Shown here: positions 46,713 to 52,993 of the stretch, one piece after another
How the letters are laid out: each line of letters opens with the position of its first letter
Numbering within the stretch: position 1 is the stretch's first letter
Assembly (NCBI RefSeq): GCF_946480385.1
Contig: NZ_CAMLJP010000033.1
Span: 1 to 52,993, forward strand
Length of the DNA stretch: 52,993 nt
From: an uncultured Azospirillum sp.
GTDB lineage: Bacteria; Pseudomonadota; Alphaproteobacteria; Azospirillales; Azospirillaceae
Direction of reading: 5' to 3'
Notes under the pieces: generated by a model
What the model was told of the DNA's origin: nothing
Database searches by the model: none
The model's input: only the letters and a program-made list of their open reading frames with translations
Program-made: the position numbers and the translations under genes

Positions 46713-47225
46713 ATGGCCCGTCTTCCGATCCTCGTCGCCCCGCATCCGATCCTGAAGCGCAAGGCGCAACCCGTCGCCGAAGTGGATGCGCGCGTCGTCA
46801 AGCTGATGGACGACATGGTGGAGACCATGTACGACGCCAACGGCATCGGTCTGGCCGCCCCGCAGGTCGGCGTGCTCGACCGCGTCATCGTCGTCGACGT
46901 CCACGAGAAGGGCGAGCCGGCGAACCCGATGCGCCTCGCCAACCCGGAAATCGTCTGGTCGTCCGACGAGAAGTCGGTGTGCGAGGAGGGCTGCCTGTCG
47001 GTGCCTGAGCAGTATGCCGAGGTCACCCGTCCCCAGCGCATCCGCGTCCGCTATCTGGACGAAAAGAACCAGCAGCAGGAGATCGAGGCCGACGGCATGC
47101 TCGCCACCTGCATCCAGCATGAGATCGACCATCTGAACGGCGTTCTGTTCGTCGATTACCTGTCGATGCTGAAGCGGAACATCCTGCTGAAGAAGGTCCA
47201 GAAGATGCAGAAGGCGACGGCCTGA
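46713..47225 (+). CDS. def: Peptide deformylase
   Basis: A 170-residue metalloenzyme that removes the N-formyl group from new proteins. All three motifs are present: [10 protein letters not shown] (44-53), [10 protein letters not shown] (91-100, metal ligand Cys94) and [12 protein letters not shown] (135-146, metal ligands His136 and His140, catalytic Glu137). Length matches type 1 deformylases. It starts the operon def-fmt-truA, with fmt 19 bases downstream, so formylation and deformylation enzymes are co-expressed. The start ATG at 46713 leaves the normal short N terminus. Confidence 0.97.
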   Translation: MARLPILVAPHPILKRKAQPVAEVDARVVKLMDDMVETMYDANGIGLAAPQVGVLDRVIVVDVHEKGEPANPMRLANPEIVWSSDEKSVCEEGCLSVPEQYAEVTRPQRIRVRYLDEKNQQQEIEADGMLATCIQHEIDHLNGVLFVDYLSMLKRNILLKKVQKMQKATA

Positions 47226-47244
47226 CCCGCCTCGATCGAATCCT

Positions 47245-48189
47245 ATGACCCCGCTCCGTCTCGTCTTCATGGGCACGCCGGACTTCGCCGTGCCCAGCCT
47301 TGCCGCGCTGATCGAGGCGGGGCATCAGGTTGTCTGCGCCTACAGCCAGCCGCCGCGCCCGGCCGGCCGCGGCCAGCAGGTGCAGAAATCGCCCGTCCAC
47401 CGCTTCGCCGAGGAGCACGGCATCCCCGTGCGCACGCCCAAGAGCCTGCGCAATGCCGAGGCCCAGGCGAAGTTCGCCGACCTCAAGGCCGACGTCGCGG
47501 TGGTCGCCGCCTATGGCCTGATCCTGCCGCAGCCGATTTTGGACGCGCCGCGGCTGGGTTGTGTCAATGTGCATGGCTCGCTGCTGCCGCGCTGGCGCGG
47601 GGCGGCGCCGATCCAGCGCTCCATCCTGGCCGGTGATGCCGAGACCGGGATCACCATCATGCAGATGGACATCGGGCTCGACACCGGCGCCATGCTGTCG
47701 AAAGAGGCGGTGGCGATCACCCCCGCCACCACCGCCAGCAGCCTGCATGACGAACTGGCGGCGCTCGGCGCCCGCATGATCGTTCCGGCGCTGGACGGGC
47801 TGGCCGCCGGCACGCTGGCCGCCGTGCCACAGCCGGAGGAGGGCGTCACCTACGCCGCCAAGCTGACGCGCGAGGATGGCCGGCTCGATTGGACCCAGCC
47901 CGCCGCTTACGTCGAGCGGCAGGTCCGGGCGCTGACCCCCTGGCCCGGCTGCTGGTTCGATGCCGCCAATGGCGAGCGCATCAAGGTGCTGGCCGCCGAA
48001 CCCGCGACCGGTATGGGCACGCCCGGCACGCTTCTGGACGAGCGGCTGACGGTCGCCTGCGCCGACGGGGCCGTGCGGCTGGTCAAGGTGCAGCGGCCGG
48101 GCAAGGCGCCGGTGGATGGTGCGGCCTTCCTGCGCGGTTTCGCGCTGGCGGTCGGGCAGCCGATCTCTGCGCAAGCCGTCGCGGATTAA
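47245..48189 (+). CDS. fmt: Methionyl-tRNA formyltransferase
   Basis: A 314-residue enzyme that formylates Met-tRNA for initiation using 10-formyl-tetrahydrofolate. The N-terminal Rossmann part ([20 protein letters not shown]) is followed by the catalytic [20 protein letters not shown], with the conserved Asn, His and SLLP loop, and by [17 protein letters not shown]. The C-terminal domain from about residue 205 ([17 protein letters not shown] and onward) binds tRNA. Length fits the family. It is the middle gene of the operon; truA begins five bases after its stop. Confidence 0.97.
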   Translation: MTPLRLVFMGTPDFAVPSLAALIEAGHQVVCAYSQPPRPAGRGQQVQKSPVHRFAEEHGIPVRTPKSLRNAEAQAKFADLKADVAVVAAYGLILPQPILDAPRLGCVNVHGSLLPRWRGAAPIQRSILAGDAETGITIMQMDIGLDTGAMLSKEAVAITPATTASSLHDELAALGARMIVPALDGLAAGTLAAVPQPEEGVTYAAKLTREDGRLDWTQPAAYVERQVRALTPWPGCWFDAANGERIKVLAAEPATGMGTPGTLLDERLTVACADGAVRLVKVQRPGKAPVDGAAFLRGFALAVGQPISAQAVAD

Positions 48190-48194
48190 CGGCC

Positions 48195-48932
48195 GTGCAG
48201 CGCTGGAAACTGACCGTCGAGTATGACGGCCGTCCCTTCGTCGGCTGGCAGCGTCAGGACAACGGCCCCTCCGTCCAGCAGAGCCTGGAGGAGGCGGTGC
48301 AGCGCCTGTCGGGCGAGGTGGTGCGGGTCCATGGCTCCGGCCGCACCGATGCCGGGGTGCATGCGCTGGGGCAGGTCTGCCATTTCGACCTGGAAAAGCC
48401 CTTCACCGGTCTCAAGCTGCGCGACGCCCTGAACTTCCACCTGAAGCCGGCCCCCATCGCGGTGCTGGAGGTGGAAGCGGTGGCTGAGGACTTCCATGCC
48501 CGGCTGACCTCCACCGGCCGCGCCTATGTCTACCGCATCGTCAACCGCCGGGCGCCGCTGGCGCTCGATGCCGGCCGGGCGTGGCACGTCACCCGCCCGC
48601 TGGATGCGGAGGCGATGCACGCGGCGGCTCAGGTGCTGGTCGGCCAGCATGACTTCACCAGCTTCCGCGCCGCGCTGTGTCAGGCGAAGTCGCCGGTGAA
48701 GACGCTCGACCGGCTGGATGTGGAGCGGCAGGGCGAGGAGATCCGCGTCCATGCCGCGGCACGCTCCTTTCTGCACCATCAGGTCCGCAACATGGTCGGC
48801 ACCCTGGAACTGGTCGGCGTCGGCAAATGGACCCCCGACGATGTCCTCCGCGCGCTGGAGGCCCGCGACCGCGCCAAGGCCGGGCCGACTTGCCCGCCGG
48901 ACGGGCTGTATTTCATGGCGGCGCGTTACTGA
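48195..48932 (+). CDS. truA: tRNA pseudouridine(38-40) synthase
   Basis: A 245-residue enzyme that makes pseudouridine at positions 38-40 of tRNA anticodon arms. The catalytic motif [15 protein letters not shown] holds Asp52. The N terminus [18 protein letters not shown] and the downstream [16 protein letters not shown] and [13 protein letters not shown] are family signatures. The start is GTG at 48195, five bases after fmt, which gives the canonical N terminus. It is the last gene of the def operon. Its final seven bases overlap the end of the convergent LysR gene. Confidence 0.95.
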   Translation: MQRWKLTVEYDGRPFVGWQRQDNGPSVQQSLEEAVQRLSGEVVRVHGSGRTDAGVHALGQVCHFDLEKPFTGLKLRDALNFHLKPAPIAVLEVEAVAEDFHARLTSTGRAYVYRIVNRRAPLALDAGRAWHVTRPLDAEAMHAAAQVLVGQHDFTSFRAALCQAKSPVKTLDRLDVERQGEEIRVHAAARSFLHHQVRNMVGTLELVGVGKWTPDDVLRALEARDRAKAGPTCPPDGLYFMAARY

Positions 48933-49810
48933 GCGGCGGCGCCTCCCGCCAACCGCTCCTTCTCGGCGGTGAAGACCGCCACCAGATGCTCGATCACCGC
49001 CCGCACCCGCGGGACCTCGCGGCGGTCGCGGTGGACCAGCAGCCACGCCTCGCGCGTCAGCGGTGGGCCGGGCAGCGGGCAGCGCTCCAGCCCCGGCACG
49101 CCATCCGCCAGCATGCAGGGCAGAAAGGCGGTGCCGAAGCCGGCGACCGCCGCCGCAAGTTGGCCCTGCACGCTGTTGGAGCGGAAGGCCACGCGCCGCC
49201 CGCCGCCATGGCGGTCCAGCCACAACGCCTCCGGCAACTCCGCCATCGACTCGTCATAGGCGATCAGCGTATCGGGCGCATCCGGCGCGGCGTACAGCCC
49301 ATAGCCCAGCGTCGCCAGCCGCCGCGCCACAAGATCGCCGCGCTGCGGCCGGGCCAGCCTGATCGCCAGATCGGCCTCCCGCCGGGCGAGGCTGAGGGTG
49401 CGGTTGTCGACGATGATCTCCAGATCCAGGCCAGGGTTGGCGGTCCGCAGCGGTCCCAAGCGGGGGATCAGGAAGACGTCGGCCAGTGCCTGGGTCGTCG
49501 TCAGCCTGACCGTGCCGGTCAGCCCGGCGGCGTCGCTCTCTCGGCGGCGGATTGCCTGGGCCCGTTCATCCATCGCTTCGGCCAGGGCGCGGACGCTCTC
49601 ACCCTCCGCGGTCAGGACATAGCCGTCGGGGCGGCGCTCCATCAGGCTGCGGCCGAGCGTCGCCTCCAGCGCGGCCAGCCGGCGCCCAACCGTGGCGTGG
49701 CTCAGCCGCAGACTGCGTGCCGCCGCCGACAGGCTGCCGGCGCGCGCCAATTCCAGGAAGACGCGCAAATCGTCCCAGTCGAGCGGGCCTGTGAATTTCT
49801 GAACAGTCAT
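48926..49810 (-). CDS. LysR-family transcriptional regulator
   Basis: A 294-residue regulator. The N-terminal winged HTH is at about 10-69 ([20 protein letters not shown], then [20 protein letters not shown]), followed by the linker helix with [20 protein letters not shown]. The rest is the periplasmic-binding-type effector domain. It is divergent from a cysteine hydrolase gene with 85 bases between, the usual arrangement for LysR control of its neighbour. The effector is unknown. Its 3' end overlaps truA by seven bases. Confidence 0.9.
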   Translation of the reverse strand: MTVQKFTGPLDWDDLRVFLELARAGSLSAAARSLRLSHATVGRRLAALEATLGRSLMERRPDGYVLTAEGESVRALAEAMDERAQAIRRRESDAAGLTGTVRLTTTQALADVFLIPRLGPLRTANPGLDLEIIVDNRTLSLARREADLAIRLARPQRGDLVARRLATLGYGLYAAPDAPDTLIAYDESMAELPEALWLDRHGGGRRVAFRSNSVQGQLAAAVAGFGTAFLPCMLADGVPGLERCPLPGPPLTREAWLLVHRDRREVPRVRAVIEHLVAVFTAEKERLAGGAAAQ

Positions 49811-49895
49811 CGTGCAAGGATAGCGGATGGCTGCGCATCGGTGAACGGGGCAGCATGGCCTCCGTCACCACTCAACGACTGCGGAGCATCCCCCG

Positions 49896-50501
49896 ATGAC
49901 GACACTTCCCGCCCGGACCCTGCGCCAGATCGTCGGCGCGCCGAGCACGCCCGCCCCGCTCGACAAGGCCGTACTGGTGCTGATCGACCTTCAGCGCGAA
50001 TACACCGACGGCGCCCTGCGGCTGTCCGGCGTCGATGCGGCGGTGGAACAGGCGGCGGCGCTGCTGGCCCTTGCCCGCGCCAAGGACGTGCCGGTGATCC
50101 ACATCGTCCATCACACTGCGGCGGGCGCGCCGGTGTTCGACCCGACCGGGCCGATGGCAGAAATCGTCCCGGCGGTCGCCCCGCGCGCTGGCGAGCCGGT
50201 GATCGTCAAGAAGCTCGCCAATGCCTTCACCGGGACGGATCTGCAGACGGTGGCGCGCGATGCCGGGCGGACGGAGATGATCGTCGCCGGCTTCATGACC
50301 CACAACTGCGTAAGCAGCACCGCGCGGTCGGCGGTGGATCATGGCTGGCGGGTGACGGTCGTGGCGTCGGCCACCGCCACCCGCGACCTGCCGGACGGCA
50401 AGGGCGGGGTGGTGTCGGCGGCCGACATCCAGCGCGGCGTGCTGACCGGCCTGTCCGACAGCCTCGCCACGGTGGTGGAGGATGTGCGAGCCTGGGGGTG
50501 A
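49896..50501 (+). CDS. Cysteine hydrolase, isochorismatase family
   Basis: A 201-residue enzyme with the isochorismatase fold. The catalytic triad is visible: Asp31 in VLVLIDLQREY, Lys105 or 106 in VIVKKLANAF, and Cys138 in GFMTHNCVSSTARSA. The MTHNCVSST sequence, with Cys in place and Asp-Lys-Cys intact, marks the amidohydrolase branch (nicotinamidase or related) rather than isochorismatase proper. It acts in the cytoplasm on a small amide. The LysR gene on the other side probably regulates it. No further pathway genes are adjacent. Confidence 0.9.
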   Translation: MTTLPARTLRQIVGAPSTPAPLDKAVLVLIDLQREYTDGALRLSGVDAAVEQAAALLALARAKDVPVIHIVHHTAAGAPVFDPTGPMAEIVPAVAPRAGEPVIVKKLANAFTGTDLQTVARDAGRTEMIVAGFMTHNCVSSTARSAVDHGWRVTVVASATATRDLPDGKGGVVSAADIQRGVLTGLSDSLATVVEDVRAWG

Positions 50502-50507
50502 GCGAGG

Positions 50508-50535
50508 GAAGGGGGCGCGGTCGGCGCCCCCCTTC
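50508..50535. terminator. Hairpin between cysteine hydrolase and ABC binding-protein gene
   Basis: GGGGCGC (50512-50518), loop GGTCG and GCGCCCC (50524-50530) extend outward to GAAGG and CCTTC with one bulged base. It separates two convergent genes; no T-run is seen. Confidence 0.6.
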
Positions 50536-50541
50536 GCATCC

Positions 50542-52152
50542 TTACTTCTTCTCGGCCTTCCAGTAATAGTTGGTGTCGAAGCTCGGACCCCAGACAAGGC
50601 CGGTGACGTTCTTGCGCTCCGCCACCATCTCCGTCTGCTGGAACATGATGACGAAAGGCGAGTCGGCCAGGACCGAGCGCTGAAGCTCCTCATACATCTT
50701 GGCGCGCTTGGCGCTGTCGCGTTCCTCGACCGCGGCGGCGGTCTTCTTGGTCAGCTCTGGAATGTCCCAGGCGTTGCGCCAGGCCAGCGGCTTGGACTTG
50801 GCGTCGTCGCTGTTGTCCGGGTTGGAGGCGAAGGTGTCGGCGTTGGAGTTCGGATCCTGGTAGTCCGCGCCCCACTGCTGGATCATCAGCTCATGGTTGC
50901 GGGCGCGGAACTTGGTCAGCACCTGCTTGCCGTCGCCGGGGATGATCTCGATCTTCACGCCGGCCTTGGCGGCGCTGGCCTGGATCGCCTGGGCCATGTC
51001 CTGGGTCGGGTTGGTGTTGCGCACGTCCATGCTGACGGTGAAGCCGTCGGGATAGCCGGCCTTCGCCAGCAGTTCCTTCGCCTTGGCCGGATCGTACTTG
51101 TAGGGGTTGTCGTTGACGGCGCCCAGGAAGCCCTTGGGCAGGAAGGCCTGATGGACGGTGCCGATGCCGTTCATGATCGAGCCGGCCATGCCGTCGTAAT
51201 CGACCAGATACTTGAAGGCCTCGCGCACCTCGGGCTTGGCCAGGGCGGGGACCTTCTGGTTCAGGCTGAGGTACCACAGCGTGCCCTTCGGCGCCTGGAC
51301 CAGACGGATGGCGTCGCTGGACTTCAGCGGTTCGAACTGCTCGGGCTTCAGGTTGCGCGCGACGTCGACATCGCCCTTCTCCAGCAGCAGGCGCTGGGTC
51401 GCCGGTTCCGCGATGTGGCGGATCAGCACGCGCTTCAGCTTCGGCGCGCCGCGCCAGTATTTCGTGTTGGCGTCGAAGGTCAGCAGCTCGCTCGGCTTCC
51501 ACTGCTTCAGGATGAAGGGGCCGGAGCCGGCGGAGTTGGTCTTCAGCCAGCCGGTACCGAAATCGCCGTCCTTCTCCTTGCTCTTCACCAGCTTGGAATC
51601 GACGACCGACGCGACATCGGCGGTCAGACAGTAGAGCACGAAGGTCGGGGCATAGGCCTTGTCGGTGGTGAATACCAGCGTGTGCGGGTCGGTGGCGCGC
51701 ACCATCTGGTCGACATTGTCCGGGGTCAGGCCGAACTGGGTCAGGATGAAGGCCGGACCCTTGTTCATCTTCACCGCACGGGCGAAGGACCACGCCACGT
51801 CGTTGGCGGTCAGCGGGTTGCCGGAATGGAAATTGATGCCGTCGCGGATCTTGAAGGTGAAGGTCTTGCCGTCGGGCGACACGGTCCAGCTTTCGGCGAC
51901 CTCGCCCTCGATCTTGCTGACGTCGTTGACGTCGAAATGGATCAGGCGGTCATAGACCTGGGCGCTGTATTCCGCGCCCGACAGCTCGAAGATCTCGCCG
52001 GGGTCGAGGCTGACGATGTCGTCGAACTGCCACGCCATCACCAGCGCATCCTTCGGCGTGGCGGCCATGGCGGGGGCGGTGAGGCTGACGAGGGCGAGAG
52101 CGGCGGCGCCGAGAACGGTCCGGGCAATAAGGCCGCGCCTGAAGCTGGTCAT
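50542..52152 (-). CDS. Peptide-type ABC transporter substrate-binding protein (SBP_bac_5)
   Basis: A 536-residue periplasmic binding protein of the DppA/OppA family. The signal peptide is MTSFRRGLIARTVLGAAALA followed by a hydrophobic core and cleavage near APAMAA. Family strands include DDIVSLDPGEIFELSGAEYS, SWTVSPDGKTFTFKIRDGIN, FHSGNPLTANDVAWSFARAV and a C-terminal MVAERKNVTGLVWGPSFD. It binds peptides or other hydrophilic solutes such as opines and nickel chelates; the ligand is not clear. AGGGAG lies nine bases before ATG. No permease or ATPase genes are adjacent, so it is an orphan binding protein in this window. Confidence 0.9.
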   Translation of the reverse strand: MTSFRRGLIARTVLGAAALALVSLTAPAMAATPKDALVMAWQFDDIVSLDPGEIFELSGAEYSAQVYDRLIHFDVNDVSKIEGEVAESWTVSPDGKTFTFKIRDGINFHSGNPLTANDVAWSFARAVKMNKGPAFILTQFGLTPDNVDQMVRATDPHTLVFTTDKAYAPTFVLYCLTADVASVVDSKLVKSKEKDGDFGTGWLKTNSAGSGPFILKQWKPSELLTFDANTKYWRGAPKLKRVLIRHIAEPATQRLLLEKGDVDVARNLKPEQFEPLKSSDAIRLVQAPKGTLWYLSLNQKVPALAKPEVREAFKYLVDYDGMAGSIMNGIGTVHQAFLPKGFLGAVNDNPYKYDPAKAKELLAKAGYPDGFTVSMDVRNTNPTQDMAQAIQASAAKAGVKIEIIPGDGKQVLTKFRARNHELMIQQWGADYQDPNSNADTFASNPDNSDDAKSKPLAWRNAWDIPELTKKTAAAVEERDSAKRAKMYEELQRSVLADSPFVIMFQQTEMVAERKNVTGLVWGPSFDTNYYWKAEKK

Positions 52153-52379
52153 CCGTGAAGTCTCCCTGGAGGCCCGTTCGGGCACTGTTGAGGGGTGAAT
52201 CTTCCCGCTGCCTTCCCCGGTATGTCAACCCGGCAGGTTGGCCGGCTCCGCCCCGCCTGCTTCCGGCCCGCCCTTTCCATCCGGGACGGGTTGCAATTCG
52301 TGGGGAAAGCGCCTAGCTCCTATCGCCCCCCAGCACCATTCTTGTATTCGCGGACATTCGGCAGAAGGAAACCACCGTC

Positions 52380-52993
52380 ATGGGCTATACCGTCGCGGTC
52401 ATCGGCGCCACCGGCAATGTCGGGCGCGAGATCCTGCAAACGCTGGCCGAGCGGAAGTTCCCGGCCGACAAGGTCATCGCTCTGGCCTCGGAAAAGTCGA
52501 TCGGTCAGGAGGTGTCCTATGGCGAGGACGACATCCTCAAGGTCCAGGATCTCAACAAGTTCGACTTCCATGGCGTGGACATCGTTCTGTCGTCGCCCGG
52601 CGCCAAGGTGTCGGCTGTCCATGTGCCGCGCGCCGCTGCCGCCGGTGCCATGGTGATCGACAACACCTCGCACTTCCGCATGGACCCCGACGTGCCGCTG
52701 GTGGTGCCGGAGGTGAACCCGGAGGCGCTGGCCGGCTATCGCAAGCGCGGCATCATCGCCAATCCCAACTGCTCCACCATCCAGATGGCGGTGGCGCTGA
52801 AGCCGCTGCACGACCGCTACAAGATCCGCCGCGTCGTGGTGTCGACCTACCAGTCGGTGTCGGGGGCCGGCAAGGAGGCGATGGACGAGCTGTTCACCCA
52901 GACCCGCGCCATCTTCGTCAACGACCCCATCACCAAGAGCGTCTTCCCCAAGCAGATCGCCTTCAACGTCATCCCCCAGATCGACGCCTTCAT
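52380..52993 (+). CDS. asd: Aspartate-semialdehyde dehydrogenase, 5' part only
   Basis: The first 204 codons of an aspartate-semialdehyde dehydrogenase; the rest lies past the window end. The nucleotide-binding VAVIGATGNVGREILQTLAE is at residues 5-24, SSPGAKVS at 71-78, and the catalytic ANPNCSTIQM gives Cys131. This enzyme reduces aspartyl phosphate to aspartate semialdehyde in the biosynthesis of Lys, Met, Thr and diaminopimelate, in the cytoplasm. The ATG at 52380 starts with the usual MGYTVAVIGA; AGAAGGAA precedes it. It is divergent from the ABC binding-protein gene across 227 bases, in which I see no other gene. Confidence 0.96.
   Translation, partial: MGYTVAVIGATGNVGREILQTLAERKFPADKVIALASEKSIGQEVSYGEDDILKVQDLNKFDFHGVDIVLSSPGAKVSAVHVPRAAAAGAMVIDNTSHFRMDPDVPLVVPEVNPEALAGYRKRGIIANPNCSTIQMAVALKPLHDRYKIRRVVVSTYQSVSGAGKEAMDELFTQTRAIFVNDPITKSVFPKQIAFNVIPQIDAF

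Noticed and set aside
49811..49895. LysR operator (T-N11-A) between the LysR and hydrolase genes
   Set aside because: Several weak matches exist in 85 bases and none stands out with dyad symmetry.

Overview
The window looks like chromosomal DNA of a high-GC alphaproteobacterium, most likely a Rhodospirillales member close to Azospirillum. The reasons are strong G/C preference at third codon positions, a RpoE-ChrR sigma/anti-sigma pair, three large hybrid histidine kinases, an NnrU protein, an amidoligase-glutaminase pair, and two full CtrA-type boxes (TTAA-N7-TTAA). The genus is inferred from gene content and was not tested. I see no tRNA, rRNA, CRISPR array, insertion sequence, integrase or prophage, so this is ordinary core and accessory chromosome rather than an island.

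Layout. 0-5 kb: the end of a LivF-type ABC ATPase, a zeta-class GST (maleylacetoacetate isomerase), a 5TMR-LYT hybrid kinase and an EamA exporter. 5-12.4 kb is envelope and stress genes: a secreted protein, a Pro-rich microprotein, a double cold-shock protein with an Arg/Gly linker, DUF2934 and CBS proteins, NnrU and DedA back to back, a DUF4398-OmpA lipoprotein operon and a phospholipase D. 12.4-18.3 kb: a small secreted protein, the amidoligase/C26 amidohydrolase operon, and a hybrid kinase behind a CtrA box. 18.4-27.4 kb: aconitase, a methyltransferase, Nudix, a DEDD exonuclease, YciI and EVE proteins, a 74-residue protein behind a second CtrA box, and acetyl-CoA synthetase. 27.5-34.7 kb: a palindromic repeat, a pair of membrane coiled-coil genes of unknown function, an orphan TRAP binding protein, an OmpA protein, a cupin, LpxD, TrmJ and a PQQ-type sugar dehydrogenase.

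35-43 kb holds a four-gene run: a hybrid kinase with two receivers and an Hpt domain, a receiver-diguanylate cyclase, a degenerate MoeA and a MoeA-PBP fusion. 43-45 kb is the rpoE-chrR singlet-oxygen-type module with a well-matching RpoE promoter. 45-49 kb holds cobC-cobS (cobalamin) facing the def-fmt-truA translation operon. The last 4 kb has a LysR/cysteine-hydrolase divergent pair, a peptide-type ABC binding protein and the start of asd.

The observations I rate highest are two CtrA promoters with matching geometry (one driving an undescribed 74-residue protein), the RpoE promoter together with a complete set of ChrR zinc ligands, the amidoligase operon of unknown product, a two-gene membrane/coiled-coil module with no recognised family, and a MoeA paralogue that has lost its key motifs next to a MoeA-PBP fusion. 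All coordinates and motif matches come from reading the sequence. No database search, alignment or folding program was run.
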